Shown piece after piece: positions 44,193 through 56,408 of a DNA stretch of 64,000 nt. This DNA comes from Rhodocyclales bacterium (GTDB taxonomy: Bacteria; Pseudomonadota; Gammaproteobacteria; Burkholderiales; Rhodocyclaceae). The notes under the pieces were generated by a model, which saw only the letters and a program-made list of their open reading frames with translations, was not told the DNA's origin and made no database searches. The DNA lies in the NCBI GenBank assembly GCA_026399435.1, contig JAPLQX010000046.1:62001-126000 (forward strand). Reading direction: 5' to 3'. The position numbers and the translations under genes are program-made. The number at the start of each line of letters is the position of its first letter. Positions within the stretch are counted from its first letter, which is position 1.

Positions 44193-46028
44193 ATGATGCG
44201 TCGCACCCCCCCCACCATGGCCCTGCCGGGCCCGATTCCCGAAACCCGCCACGACTGGCAAACCGTCAAGACCCTGCTGCCCTATCTGTGGGCATGGAAG
44301 GGCCGTGTCGTTTTCGCGCTGTCCTGCCTGCTGCTGGCGAAACTGACCAACGTCGCGGTGCCGCTGGTGTTCAAGGACATCATCGACACCTTCACCCTGC
44401 CCGGCGCCAGCAAGCTGGAACAGGCCGTGCTGCTGGTGCCGCTGGGCCTGCTGGCGACCTACGGCGCGCTGCGCTTTTCGACCGTGCTGTTCACCGAGCT
44501 GCGCGAGATTTTCTTCGCCCGCGTCACCCAGCGCGCGGTGCGCACCATCACGCTGCAGGTGTTCGAGCATTTGCATTCGCTCTCGCTGCGCTTTCACCTC
44601 GACCGCCAGACCGGGGGCCTGACGCGCGACATCGAACGCGGCACGCGCTCGATCGGCTCGCTGATCAGCTACACGCTGTATTCGATCCTGCCGACGCTGG
44701 TCGAGATCGCGCTGGTGCTGGGCATCCTGGCCTGGCGCTACGACCGGGATTTCACGCTGATCACGGTGAGCATCCTGGTGCTCTATGTGAGCTTCACCAT
44801 CGTCGTCACCAACTGGCGCACCCATTTGCGGCGCGAAGTGAACGAGCTGGACACCGCGGCCAACGTGCGCGCCGTGGACAGCCTGATCAATTTCGAAACG
44901 GTGAAGTACTTCAACAACGAGCGCTGGGAGCACGACCGCTACGACGAGCAGATGCAGAAGTGGGAAGCGGCGCAGATCCGCAGCCAGATTTCGCTGTCCT
45001 GGCTCAATCTCGGCCAGTCGCTGATCATCGCCGCCGGCGTCACGCTGATGATGTGGCGCGCCGCGGTCGGCGTCGCGGCCGGCAACATGACGGTGGGCGA
45101 CATCGTGCTGGTCAACGCTTTCCTGATCCAGCTCTACATGCCGCTCAACCACCTCGGCGTGCTCTACCGAGAAATCCGCCAGTCGCTGACCGACATCGAA
45201 CGCATGTTCGGCCTGCTGGGCAAGAATCGCGAGATCCAGGATGCGCCCGATGCGCGGCCACTGTTTCCCCCTGGTGAAAGCGGGCCCTGCGAGATCGAAT
45301 TCGAGCAAGTCGGCTTCTCCTACGAATCCAACCGGCAGATCCTGTTCGATGTCGACTTCAAAGTCGGCGCCGGCAAGACGGTGGCCGTGGTGGGCCACAG
45401 CGGATCGGGCAAGTCCACCCTGGCGCGGCTGCTGTTCCGCTTCTACGACACCACGACCGGCTCGGTGAAGATCAACGGCTCGGACCTGCGCGCGCTGAAA
45501 CAGGCCTCGGTGCGCGCCGCGATCGGCATCGTGCCGCAGGACACGGTGCTGTTCAACGATACGATCTTCTACAACATCCAGTACGGCCGGCCCCAGGCGC
45601 CGCGCGACGAGGTGCTCGCCGCGGCCAAGGCGGCGCACATCCACGACTTCATCGAGCGCCTGCCGGCGGGCTACAACACGAGCGTCGGCGAGCGCGGCCT
45701 CAAGCTTTCCGGCGGCGAGAAGCAGCGCGTGGCCATCGCTCGCGCGCTCTTGAAGAACCCGCCGATCCTGATTTTCGACGAAGCCACCTCGGCGCTCGAC
45801 TCCAAGACGGAAAAGGCCATCCAGGAAGAACTGGAACAGGCCGCCGTCGGCCGCACCACGCTTATCATCGCGCATCGCCTGTCGACGGTGATGAACGCCG
45901 ACGAGATTCTGGTGCTCGACGCCGGGCGCATCGTCGAACGCGGCTCGCATCGCGCGCTGCTCGAGCGCAACGGCCTGTATGCCCAGATGTGGGCCCTGCA
46001 GCAGCAACAGAACCTGATCGAAGCCTGA
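44193..46028 (+). CDS. Atm1/ABCB7-type ABC half-transporter
   Basis: 611 residues. The transmembrane domain (about 30-330) has six segments and the Atm1 hallmark NFETVKYFNNERWEHDRYDE. The nucleotide-binding domain contains Walker [22 protein letters not shown], signature [36 protein letters not shown]. Bacterial Atm1 homologues export glutathione-conjugated or metal-bound compounds, conferring tolerance to Hg, Ni or Co. Start follows a 79-bp gap; the gltI gene is 17 bp downstream, possibly on the same transcript. Confidence 0.92.
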   Translation: MMRRTPPTMALPGPIPETRHDWQTVKTLLPYLWAWKGRVVFALSCLLLAKLTNVAVPLVFKDIIDTFTLPGASKLEQAVLLVPLGLLATYGALRFSTVLFTELREIFFARVTQRAVRTITLQVFEHLHSLSLRFHLDRQTGGLTRDIERGTRSIGSLISYTLYSILPTLVEIALVLGILAWRYDRDFTLITVSILVLYVSFTIVVTNWRTHLRREVNELDTAANVRAVDSLINFETVKYFNNERWEHDRYDEQMQKWEAAQIRSQISLSWLNLGQSLIIAAGVTLMMWRAAVGVAAGNMTVGDIVLVNAFLIQLYMPLNHLGVLYREIRQSLTDIERMFGLLGKNREIQDAPDARPLFPPGESGPCEIEFEQVGFSYESNRQILFDVDFKVGAGKTVAVVGHSGSGKSTLARLLFRFYDTTTGSVKINGSDLRALKQASVRAAIGIVPQDTVLFNDTIFYNIQYGRPQAPRDEVLAAAKAAHIHDFIERLPAGYNTSVGERGLKLSGGEKQRVAIARALLKNPPILIFDEATSALDSKTEKAIQEELEQAAVGRTTLIIAHRLSTVMNADEILVLDAGRIVERGSHRALLERNGLYAQMWALQQQQNLIEA

Positions 46029-46045
46029 GCCACTAGGAGACCACC

Positions 46046-46948
46046 ATGAACCATCGCACCGCACTGCTTGTCGCCCTCGTCATCGCCGCCGTGCCCGCAC
46101 TGGCGCAGGAAACAGGTACGCTGAAGAAAATCAGGGACAGCGGCAGCATCACCCTCGGCATCCGAGAATCGTCCTACCCGCTGTCCTACCTCGACGACAA
46201 GCAGCAGCCGGTGGGCTATCACATCGACGTCTGCAATCGCATCGTCGATGCGGTGAAGGCGCAGCTGAAACTGCCGGCGCTCAAGGTGCAGCACCAGGCC
46301 GTGACTTCGCAGAACCGCATCCCGCTGGTCGGCAACGGCACGGTCGATCTCGAATGCGGCTCGACCACCAACAACGAGGCGCGGCAGAAACAGGTGGCTT
46401 TCGCACCGACCACTTTCGTCACCAATGTACGCATGGCGGTGAAGAAGGCCTCGGGCATCAGGAGCCTCGACCAGCTCAACGGCAAGCCGGTGGCGACGAC
46501 CACCGGCACCACCAGCGTGCAACTGATGCGCGCCCACGAAAAAGGCAAGGGCATCGACTTCAAGGAGGTCTATGGCAAGGATCACGCCGATGCCTTCCTG
46601 ATGCTGGAAACCGACCGCGCCGTGGCCTTCGTCATGGACGACAACCTGCTCGCCGGTCTCATCGTCAGCTCGAAGGCACCGGCCGATTACGCCATCGTCG
46701 GCGAGGTACTGAACGTCGAGCCGATCGCCATCATGCTCCGCCGCGATGATCCGGCGTTCAAGAAACTGGTCGACGCGGCCGTGATCGGCCTGATGAAAAG
46801 CGGCGAGCTCGACAAGCTCTACACACGCTGGTTCCTCTCGCCGATTCCGCCGAAGAACGCCAATCTCAACTTTCCCATGAGCGATCAACTAAAAGCCTTG
46901 ATCAAGGCGCCGAACGACGCCCCGGCCGAGAGCTTCAACAAAAAGTAA
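46046..46948 (+). CDS. gltI: GltI, glutamate/aspartate-binding periplasmic protein
   Basis: 300 residues with signal peptide (MNHRTALLVALVIAAVPALAQ). The family motif GTLKKIRDSGSITLGIRESSYPLSYLDDKQQPVGYHIDVCNRIV and the ligand-site stretch VTSQNRIPLVGNGTVDLECGSTTNN are typical of GltI. It delivers acidic amino acids to GltJK. Its stop codon is built into the start of a half repeat copy (TAAGAGTCGGCGCTG). Confidence 0.93.
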   Translation: MNHRTALLVALVIAAVPALAQETGTLKKIRDSGSITLGIRESSYPLSYLDDKQQPVGYHIDVCNRIVDAVKAQLKLPALKVQHQAVTSQNRIPLVGNGTVDLECGSTTNNEARQKQVAFAPTTFVTNVRMAVKKASGIRSLDQLNGKPVATTTGTTSVQLMRAHEKGKGIDFKEVYGKDHADAFLMLETDRAVAFVMDDNLLAGLIVSSKAPADYAIVGEVLNVEPIAIMLRRDDPAFKKLVDAAVIGLMKSGELDKLYTRWFLSPIPPKNANLNFPMSDQLKALIKAPNDAPAESFNKK

Positions 46949-46960
46949 GAGTCGGCGCTG
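46947..46960 (+). repeat. Dispersed GTCGGCGCTGGCGG element, copy 9 (partial, after gltI)
   Basis: AAGAGTCGGCGCTG only; the right part of the element is missing. It overlaps the gltI stop codon and opens the 89-bp gltI-gltJ gap. Confidence 0.6.
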
Positions 46961-47037
46961 ATGAAACAACTGCGCTACAGGGCGGTCGAGCAGAAGACGC
47001 TCTCCTCGCCGTAGCGGATGATGGCGCGACGACGGGA

Positions 47038-47775
47038 ATGAACTACCACTGGAACTGGGGCATTTTCCTCGAGCCGGTCAAGTCGGGTGACGAGACCTAC
47101 CTCGACTGGCTGATCACCGGCCTGGGCTGGACGCTCGCCGTGTCGCTGACCGCCTGGCTGATCGCGCTTTGCATCGGCATCGCCGTCGGCGCGCTGCGCA
47201 CCACGCCTTCGCGCCTGCTGGTAATGCTGGGCAATGCCTGGGTCGAGTTGTTTCGCAACATCCCGCTGCTGGTGCAGATGTTCCTCTGGTTCTTCGTCGC
47301 GCCGGAGTTCCTGCCGCGCGAGTGGTCGCTGTGGGTCAAGCAGGACATGCCGGCCAAGGAATTCATCACAGCCGCGCTGTGCCTCGGTTTCTTTACTTCG
47401 TCGCGCGTCGCCGAACAGGTGCGCGCCGGCGTCGGCAGCCTGCCGCGCGGCCAGCACGATGCCGCGCTGGCACTGGGGCTGACACTGGGACAGGCCTACC
47501 GCCACGTGATCCTGCCGCAGGCGCTGCGCATCGTGATTCCGCCGCTGACCTCGGAGTTCATGAACGTGTTCAAGAACTCCTCGGTGGCCTTCGCCATCGG
47601 CGTCCTGGAACTGACCTTCCAGGCGCGGCAGATGCAGGAGGATTCGGAACAGGGCATCGAGACCTATCTCGCCGTGACGCTGCTCTATTTCATCTGCGCC
47701 TTTACCGCCAACCGCGTCATGGCGCTGATCGAAGCCCGCACGCGGGTGCCGGGCCTGATCGGGAAGCCGGCCTGA
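47038..47775 (+). CDS. gltJ: GltJ, glutamate/aspartate ABC permease
   Basis: 245 residues beginning MNYHWNWGIFLEPVKSGDETYLDWLITGLGWTLAVSL, the GltJ N-terminus. Membrane segments and the coupling motif ALALGLTLGQAYRHVILPQALRIVIPPLTSEFMNVFKNSSVAFAIGVLELT are typical of the HisMQ-type permeases. It works with GltK and GltL. Two bases before gltK. Confidence 0.94.
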   Translation: MNYHWNWGIFLEPVKSGDETYLDWLITGLGWTLAVSLTAWLIALCIGIAVGALRTTPSRLLVMLGNAWVELFRNIPLLVQMFLWFFVAPEFLPREWSLWVKQDMPAKEFITAALCLGFFTSSRVAEQVRAGVGSLPRGQHDAALALGLTLGQAYRHVILPQALRIVIPPLTSEFMNVFKNSSVAFAIGVLELTFQARQMQEDSEQGIETYLAVTLLYFICAFTANRVMALIEARTRVPGLIGKPA

Positions 47776-47777
47776 CC

Positions 47778-48440
47778 ATGGGCGAGTTCGACTTCAGCGT
47801 CTGGCAACCCAGCCTGCCCTTCATCCGCGACGGCCTGCTGTTCACCCTGCGGCTGACGCTGGTGGCGATGAGCGGCGGCATCGTCATCGGCACCCTGCTG
47901 GCACTCGCCCGGCTGTCGCCGATCGTGCCGCTGGCACGCGTCGCCGGCGCCTATGTCGACCTGATGCGCTCGATCCCGCTGGTGCTGGTGATCCTCTGGT
48001 TCTTCCTGGTGATCCCCTTCATCACCGGATCGCCGGTCGGCGCGGAAACCTCCGCCATCATCACCTTCACCGCCTTCGAAGCGGCCTTCTATTGCGAGAT
48101 CATGCGCTCGGGCATCCAGAGCGTGCCGCGCGGCCAGGTCAACGCCGCCTTCGCGCTGGGCCTCGGCCAGGCGCAAACCATGATCCATGTGATACTGCCG
48201 CAGGCCGTGCGCAACATGCTGCCGGTGCTGCTGACGCAGACCATCGTGCTGTTCCAGGACACCTCGCTGGTGTACGCGATCGGCGCCAAGGACATGCTGA
48301 AGGCGGCCGACGTGGTGGGCAAGAATTACAATCGGCCGGTGGAAATGATCGTGCTCTCGGCGCTGATCTATTTCACCATCTGCTTCAGCCTGTCGCTGGC
48401 GGTGAAGCAGCTGCAAAAACGTGTCGCCATCATTCGTTGA
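47778..48440 (+). CDS. gltK: GltK, glutamate/aspartate ABC permease
   Basis: 220 residues from [34 protein letters not shown]; an open frame extends upstream inside gltJ but is not coding. The coupling loop is [46 protein letters not shown]. Second permease subunit of the acidic amino acid transporter. Eight bases before gltL. Confidence 0.94.
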   Translation: MGEFDFSVWQPSLPFIRDGLLFTLRLTLVAMSGGIVIGTLLALARLSPIVPLARVAGAYVDLMRSIPLVLVILWFFLVIPFITGSPVGAETSAIITFTAFEAAFYCEIMRSGIQSVPRGQVNAAFALGLGQAQTMIHVILPQAVRNMLPVLLTQTIVLFQDTSLVYAIGAKDMLKAADVVGKNYNRPVEMIVLSALIYFTICFSLSLAVKQLQKRVAIIR

Positions 48441-48448
48441 GAGACCTC

Positions 48449-49177
48449 ATGATCGAAATCCGCAATGTCTCGAAATGGTACGGCCAGACCCAGGTGCTGA
48501 AGGACTGCAGCACCCATGTCGCCAAGGGCGAAGTGGTGGTGGTCTGCGGCCCGTCGGGTTCGGGCAAATCGACGCTGATCAAGTGCGTGAACGGCCTTGA
48601 GCCCTTCGCGCAGGGCACGATCACGGTCGACGGCATTTCGGTGAGCGACCCGAAGACCGACCTGCCGCGCCTGCGCGCTCGCGTCGGCATGGTGTTCCAG
48701 CATTTCGAGCTGTTCCCGCACATGAGCGTGGAACAGAACCTGGTGCTGGCCCAGGTCAAGGTGCTCGGCCGCAGCGCTGAGGAGGCCGTCGCGCGGGGTG
48801 CCGCGCTGCTCGACCGCGTCGGCCTGCGCGAGCATGCGGCCAAGTTTCCCGGCCAGCTTTCCGGCGGCCAGCAGCAGCGCGTGGCGATTGCGCGCGCGCT
48901 GGCGATGGACCCGATCTGCCTGCTGTTCGACGAGCCGACCTCGGCGCTCGACCCGGAAATGATCGGCGAAGTGCTCGACGTCATGGTCGAACTGGCGCAG
49001 GAGGGCATGACCATGATGTGCGTCACCCACGAGATGGGCTTCGCGCGCAAGGTGGCGAAGCGCGTGGTGTTCATGGACCACGGCGAGATTGTCGAGGACG
49101 CGCCCACCAACGCTTTCTTCGACGCCCCGGCCAGCGAGCGGGCAAAGACCTTCCTCTCCCGCATCCTGCACCACTGA
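48449..49177 (+). CDS. gltL: GltL, glutamate/aspartate ABC ATP-binding protein
   Basis: 242 residues from [20 protein letters not shown]. Walker [22 protein letters not shown], signature [19 protein letters not shown], Walker [24 protein letters not shown]. Energises GltJK import. Given PEP carboxylase two genes further on and glnA-ntrBC in the same window, uptake of glutamate or aspartate fits nitrogen and C4 metabolism. Confidence 0.95.
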   Translation: MIEIRNVSKWYGQTQVLKDCSTHVAKGEVVVVCGPSGSGKSTLIKCVNGLEPFAQGTITVDGISVSDPKTDLPRLRARVGMVFQHFELFPHMSVEQNLVLAQVKVLGRSAEEAVARGAALLDRVGLREHAAKFPGQLSGGQQQRVAIARALAMDPICLLFDEPTSALDPEMIGEVLDVMVELAQEGMTMMCVTHEMGFARKVAKRVVFMDHGEIVEDAPTNAFFDAPASERAKTFLSRILHH

Positions 49178-49256
49178 TCGAAGGATTGAAGACTGTAATT
49201 GGCGCGACGCGAAGCGCCGGTAAGATTCCCTGCTCGGCCCCGGAAGGAAAGGAATC

Positions 49257-49765
49257 ATGCAGATCGGAACCCGCCTCGCAGGTGCACTCGCGACCATTGC
49301 CACAATGGCGGCGTGCCTCTTTGCCTGTCCGCCGGCACTGGCGCAGGCCTTGCCGTCGAGCGCGCTCACCGAAACCCGCGACCTCGCTGCCGATGCCCGC
49401 CTCGCGGCAGCGAAGGGCGTGCCGCTGGTGGTGCTGTACAGCCGCGATGACTGCAGCTGGTGCGAGAAACTGCGGCGCGAACATCTGGGCCCGCTGTCGC
49501 GCGATCCCGCGGCACTGGCCCTGGTGCGCGAACTGCACATGGACCGCGCCACGCCACTGATCGATTTCGCCGAGCGCCGCACCACCAGCGCCGACTTCTC
49601 GCAGCAGATGCAGGCGCGCTTCGCACCCACCGTAATGTTCCATGGCCCCGATGGCGCGTCACTGGCCGAGCCGATCGTCGGCTTTCGCCTGGCCGACTTC
49701 TACGCCGCCTACCTCGAACGCGCCATACAGGAAAGCCAGGCCCGACTCCAGCAACGGAAACAACA

Positions 49766-49769
<4 letters not shown>
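49257..49769 (+). CDS. Periplasmic thioredoxin-fold protein
   Basis: 170 residues with signal peptide ([30 protein letters not shown]). The redox motif is CSWC in [23 protein letters not shown]; the cis-Pro region is [15 protein letters not shown]. It resembles SoxW/thiol-disulfide proteins and is likely a periplasmic reductant. Its stop overlaps the ppc start (ATGA), so the two are translationally coupled, without an obvious functional link. Confidence 0.85.
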
Positions 49770-52621
<2,852 letters not shown>

Positions 52622-52654
52622 GGCGTGGTGGACCACGGCACCGCCGCCTTGTAG

Positions 52655-52709
52655 GGCCGGCTTCAGCCGGCCAGGGGGTGGCGGACTAAAGTCCGCCCTA
52701 CAGTCCGCC
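52655..52709. repeat. REP-like paired stem-loops after ppc
   Basis: GGCCGGC-TTCA-GCCGGCC (52655-52672) and GGCGGACT-AA-AGTCCGCC (52680-52697), with a further AGTCCGCC at 52702. This is the paired-hairpin layout of REP/BIME elements and separates the convergent ppc and clsB genes; it may also terminate transcription. Confidence 0.75.
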
Positions 52710-53903
52710 CTAATTCGAGTACTGCTTTCCCCCGTAGCGCGTAACACCGATCAGGATGCGCACCAGGCTATAGGCGGCGGCACTGGCGAGACGCGCCAGC
52801 CAGGAACGGCGGCGCTGGTCTGCGGACCGGATCTCCCTGGATGCGCCTTCGATGGCAGCCTCGAGGCTGGCGTGCAGTGCCTTGGCGAAAGCGGCATCGC
52901 GCACCACCACGTTGGCTTCGCGCGACAACAGCAGGCTGAAGGGATCGATGTTGGAAGAGCCGACGGTCGCCCAGTTCAAGTCGACCACCGCCACCTTGGC
53001 GTGCAGATAGGCCTTTTCGTATTCGAAGACGCGGACCCCCGCCGACAGCATGCGGTCGTAAAGCGCCAGTGTGGCGTAATGCAGCAGGACATGGTCGGAG
53101 CGACCCTGCAGCAGCAGCTTGACACTGACGCCGCGCTGCGCAGCCGCCAGCAGGGCCCTGCTGAATCGCCGACCGGGAAGAAAATAGGCGTTGGCGATCA
53201 CGATCTGGCGCCGGGCCGACCGGATCGCCGCCAGATAGGCGCTCTCGATATCGCGCCGATGGCCGAGGTTGTCACGGATCAGCAGCGCCGCCTCCATCGT
53301 GCCGGAGACCGCGGGTGTCTCAGGCAGCGGAGCCGGTGGCGACGGCCGGTGGCCGAGGTGCGCCCAGCGCACCAGTCGCCAGACATGCCGCATGTTGGCA
53401 TGGATGCGCGCCACGAGCGGACCCTCGACGCCCACGGCGTAATCGAAACGCGCTGACACCGATTTGCCATCGTCGAAATCATCGATCACATTGATGCCGC
53501 CGACGAAGGCAATGCGGCCATCGACGACGACGAGCTTGCGATGCAGCCGGCGCAGGCGATGACGCCTGAAGCGAAGCTTGCCAACCTCGGGCCGATAGGT
53601 CATCACCTCCACGCCCTGGGCTGCCAGCGATGCCCCCAAGCCCTCGGAGAACTCGCGCGCGCCGAAGCCGTCCACCAGCACGCGCACGGCGACGCCCCGT
53701 TGCGCCGCGCGGGCCAGCGCCGCGGCGACGCGACGTCCGGTCGTGTCATCGGCAAAAATGTAAGCCTCGAGATGCACCTCATGCAGCGCCGCGTCGATCG
53801 CGGCAATCAGGGCAGGGAAGTACTCTGCGCCCGACTCGAGCAATTGCAGGCGGTTGCCTCCGAGGAAGCGATGCTCGCCGGCAGCGTGCGAGACTGCGCT
53901 CAC
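52710..53903 (-). CDS. clsB: Cardiolipin synthase B (phospholipase D superfamily)
   Basis: 397 residues from a GTG at 53903 that overlaps the preceding stop (GTGA); E. coli ClsB has 413. Two HKD motifs are visible: HRKLVVVDGRIAFVGGINVID and HAKVAVVDLNWATVGSSNIDP. It condenses phosphatidylglycerol into cardiolipin at the membrane. The upstream YbhP-like gene is also next to clsB in E. coli, supporting the name. The C-terminus has a short hydrophobic helix. Confidence 0.92.
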   Translation of the reverse strand: MSAVSHAAGEHRFLGGNRLQLLESGAEYFPALIAAIDAALHEVHLEAYIFADDTTGRRVAAALARAAQRGVAVRVLVDGFGAREFSEGLGASLAAQGVEVMTYRPEVGKLRFRRHRLRRLHRKLVVVDGRIAFVGGINVIDDFDDGKSVSARFDYAVGVEGPLVARIHANMRHVWRLVRWAHLGHRPSPPAPLPETPAVSGTMEAALLIRDNLGHRRDIESAYLAAIRSARRQIVIANAYFLPGRRFSRALLAAAQRGVSVKLLLQGRSDHVLLHYATLALYDRMLSAGVRVFEYEKAYLHAKVAVVDLNWATVGSSNIDPFSLLLSREANVVVRDAAFAKALHASLEAAIEGASREIRSADQRRRSWLARLASAAAYSLVRILIGVTRYGGKQYSN

Positions 53904-54664
53904 GGCGCGGCGGTCTTGATCTTGAGTTCGGCGGTAAGCACAGCGTGGTCGGAGATCGTCGACCACGGCCGCCCGGCATGCACCTGCGTATCGACCACCT
54001 GCAGGCCGCGCTGGTAAATGCGATCGAGGCGAAACATCGGCAATGCGGCGGGGTAGCTGCGCGAAGGGCGCCGGCCTGCATCGGAAAAGACCTCCACCAG
54101 GCCGAGGCGATCCGCCAGCAAGTCATCGGCGCGATTGCGCCAATCGTTGAAGTCACCCGCTATCAACAGCGGCGCGCCGGCCGGCACCAGGTCTTCGATG
54201 CGGTTCGCCAGCGCGTCCAGTTGCAGCCGCCGCGAGCGGCCAAACAGCGACAGATGCACGCAGACGCAATGCAGCGGCTGCGCCAGCCGCGGCAGAGCGA
54301 CAGCGCAGTGCAAGAGTCCGCGCCTGTCGAAGCGCAGGTGCGTCACATCCTGATTGTGCTCGGTCAGAATGGGAAAACGCGAGAGGATCGCGTTGCCGTG
54401 ATGGCCGTGGTCATAAACCATGTTGCTGCCGTAGGAGTGGTTTGCCCAGACGTCCTCGGCAAGGAATTCATGTTGCGGCTGCGACGGCCAATCGACATGC
54501 CGCTCGGCGTGCCGCAGGTGCAATCCCTGCACTTCCTGCAGGAAAACGATATCGGCCGACAACTCGCGCAGGCGCTCGCGCAGCTCATGCACCATCATGC
54601 GGCGATTGAACTGCGAAAAACCCTTGTGGATGTTCCAGGTGGCGACGGAGAGCGCGAGTGTCAT
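53900..54664 (-). CDS. YbhP-like endonuclease/exonuclease/phosphatase family protein
   Basis: 254 residues. EEP-fold residues: VATWNIHKGF, IVFLQEVQGL (metal-binding Glu), GNAILSRFPI, LLIAGDFNDW and the C-terminal TISDHAVLTAEL (catalytic Asp-His). The substrate is not known; the family hydrolyses phosphodiesters of nucleic acids or phospholipids. Next to clsB with a four-base overlap, matching the E. coli ybhP-clsB order, which suggests a lipid-related role. Confidence 0.9.
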   Translation of the reverse strand: MTLALSVATWNIHKGFSQFNRRMMVHELRERLRELSADIVFLQEVQGLHLRHAERHVDWPSQPQHEFLAEDVWANHSYGSNMVYDHGHHGNAILSRFPILTEHNQDVTHLRFDRRGLLHCAVALPRLAQPLHCVCVHLSLFGRSRRLQLDALANRIEDLVPAGAPLLIAGDFNDWRNRADDLLADRLGLVEVFSDAGRRPSRSYPAALPMFRLDRIYQRGLQVVDTQVHAGRPWSTISDHAVLTAELKIKTAAP

Positions 54665-54710
54665 ATTGCGGCTGTCTCAAAACCCCAGTCTACAGCGCGC
54701 AACTGGACTT

Positions 54711-55421
54711 TCAAACCCGAATGTGAAATGGACTGAAGTCGGTATTTCGGTCGTACCAGTCTTCGTGCTCCGCGCGCTTGAGAAAGGCCACAACGCGATA
54801 GGTGACAGGCGTCATCACCACTTCCCAGGTGGTCTTGAGCAGATACTGGGCGAGGGCGATTTTCGCCACCTGAGCGTCGGGCCAGATGCCGTAGAAGGCA
54901 ATGACGTAGAACAGTCCGGAATCCACCGCCTCGCCGATCAGGGTCGAGCCGATGGTGCGCATCCACAACCAGCGCCCGGCACTCCAGATCTTCATCTTCG
55001 CCATCACGTAGCTGTTGGCGAAACTGCCGCACCAGAAGGCGATCATCGAGCCGCTGACGATGCGCCAGGTGTTGCCGAAGACGCCTTCCATGTGTGCCTG
55101 ATAGGCCCGGTTGAAATCGTCCGGTACCGGCGGCAGGGCCAGCGCCACGGCGGCCATGAACGCCGCAAAAGCCAGCGCGGCGAATCCGGCCCAGACCACG
55201 CGCCGGTCGCGGCCGTAGCCATAGACCTCGGTCAGGATGTCGCCAAAAATGTAGGAGATGGGGAAGAACAGCACGCCGGCCGAAAAGCTCACCTCGCCGA
55301 TCAGCGGCAGCGTCAGCTGCGCCGCCTTGGCCGCACCGATCAGGTTGGAGCACAGCAGCACGCAGACGAAGGCTGCCATCACCAGGTCGTAGTAGCGGTA
55401 GCTGCGCTGCGGCGTGTTCAT
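54711..55421 (-). CDS. yhhQ: YhhQ-type queuosine precursor transporter
   Basis: 236 residues, polytopic, six predicted segments. The VUT1/YhhQ pattern is visible: VCVLLCSNLIGAAKAAQL, LFFPISYIFGDILTEVYGYGRDRRVVWAGFAALAF, MIAFWCGSFANSYVMAKMKIWSAGRWLWMRTIGSTLIGEAVDSGLFY. In E. coli YhhQ imports preQ0/preQ1 for queuosine. About 46 bp after the YbhP-like gene in transcription order upstream of it; a repeat copy lies just before its promoter region. Confidence 0.92.
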   Translation of the reverse strand: MNTPQRSYRYYDLVMAAFVCVLLCSNLIGAAKAAQLTLPLIGEVSFSAGVLFFPISYIFGDILTEVYGYGRDRRVVWAGFAALAFAAFMAAVALALPPVPDDFNRAYQAHMEGVFGNTWRIVSGSMIAFWCGSFANSYVMAKMKIWSAGRWLWMRTIGSTLIGEAVDSGLFYVIAFYGIWPDAQVAKIALAQYLLKTTWEVVMTPVTYRVVAFLKRAEHEDWYDRNTDFSPFHIRV

Positions 55422-55457
55422 CGGCCGACCCTTTCACGATTGAAGCAGCAGAGTGTA

Positions 55458-55482
55458 CGCCGTCCCGCCAGCGCCGAGTTTT
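55458..55482 (-). repeat. Dispersed GTCGGCGCTGGCGG element, copy 10 (upstream of yhhQ)
   Basis: Short form with CTC replacing part of the left end (AAAACTCGGCGCTGGCGGGA on the minus strand). Noncoding, 37-61 bp upstream of the yhhQ start. Confidence 0.65.
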
Positions 55483-55628
55483 GAGCGCACGCGAGTGTTC
55501 GCCTGATTAAACCGGCGCATCCGGCTCTGATCAGGATACTCGGACTGCCGGTTGGACAACAACGTTACTAAGGTGGCTTTGTACTCGATGCAGGCGTAGC
55601 CTGATTGGGAAAGCAGACATTCAAGTAG

Positions 55629-55694
55629 AGCTAACAGGCGCGAGCTGACTTGCCAGCGAAGCGTCTAGCGACCGAAGGAAGGGCCTTGTTAGGC
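55629..55694 (-). other. attC: Integron-type attC recombination site
   Basis: Read on the minus strand the 66-bp site starts GCCTAACAAGGC and ends GCGCCTGTTAGCT. GCCTAAC fits the R'' box RYYYAAC; GTTAGCT fits the R' box GTTRRRY with one mismatch. The two ends pair as an imperfect palindrome with an extra base in the left arm, as attC sites do. The NYN gene stop codon (TAA) is inside the R'' box, the classic cassette layout. No integrase or other attC is seen in the window. Confidence 0.7.
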
Positions 55695-56408
55695 TTCCTT
55701 TACGCGCACCGAGAGGTGTGTAATTTGAGAGCCCTCATTGGAAGGGGTCGATTTCACTTCAAGGTATGGCTGTGCCTTCACTAACTCACCAAGTTTCTTG
55801 AAGCCAAAGTTACGAGGGTCAAATGATGGATCAGCTTTCAAGACCAAGCTACCAACTACAGCCAGCAGAGCCCATCCATCGTCTTGAGCCGCCGCCGCAA
55901 TCGCTGAGTTTAATAACGGTTTAAGAGGAGCTTGCACAGGTACTTCCGCCGGCACTCCAGGAGCAGGCTTGCGAAGAATCTCTGTAAAAATGAACTTGTC
56001 ACAAGCTGCAACGAACGGTTTTGGTGTCTTCTGTTCGCCAAACCCATAGACCGACAATCCGGCTTCACGGATTCTTGTAGCCAAACGGGTAAAGTCGCTA
56101 TCCGATGAGACCAAGCAGAACCCGTCTACTTTCCCTCCATGCAGAAGGTCCATTGCCTCAATGATCAGCGCGGAGTCTGTCGCGTTCTTTCCGGTTGTAT
56201 ATCTGAACTGCTGAATAGGTTGAATCGCATGAACATGCAGGACATCCTTCCAGCCAGCTAGATTCGGCGTTGTCCAATCCCCGTAGGCACGCTTTATTGT
56301 CGCGGTACCATACCTTGCTACTTCGGCCAAAAGTTCGGAAATGACAGATGCTTGGGCATTGTCTGCATCAACGAGTACTGCAAGATTGTCTGTAGCGGGG
56401 GAGGACAT
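55689..56408 (-). CDS. NYN-domain putative RNase with LOTUS-like C-terminus
   Basis: 239 residues from MSSPATDNLAVLVDADNAQASV, preceded by TGGAGAA. PIN-like NYN domain with acidic metal-site residues in VLVDADNAQ, KNATDSALIIEAMDLL and LVSSDSDFTRLATRIREAG; the C-terminal region FDPRNFGFKKLGELVKAQPYLEVK matches an OST-HTH/LOTUS domain. LabA/DUF88 proteins of this build are thought to cleave or bind RNA. Base composition is visibly more AT-rich than its neighbours, and its stop lies in an attC site, indicating a captured gene cassette. Confidence 0.87.
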   Translation of the reverse strand: MSSPATDNLAVLVDADNAQASVISELLAEVARYGTATIKRAYGDWTTPNLAGWKDVLHVHAIQPIQQFRYTTGKNATDSALIIEAMDLLHGGKVDGFCLVSSDSDFTRLATRIREAGLSVYGFGEQKTPKPFVAACDKFIFTEILRKPAPGVPAEVPVQAPLKPLLNSAIAAAAQDDGWALLAVVGSLVLKADPSFDPRNFGFKKLGELVKAQPYLEVKSTPSNEGSQITHLSVRVKEA

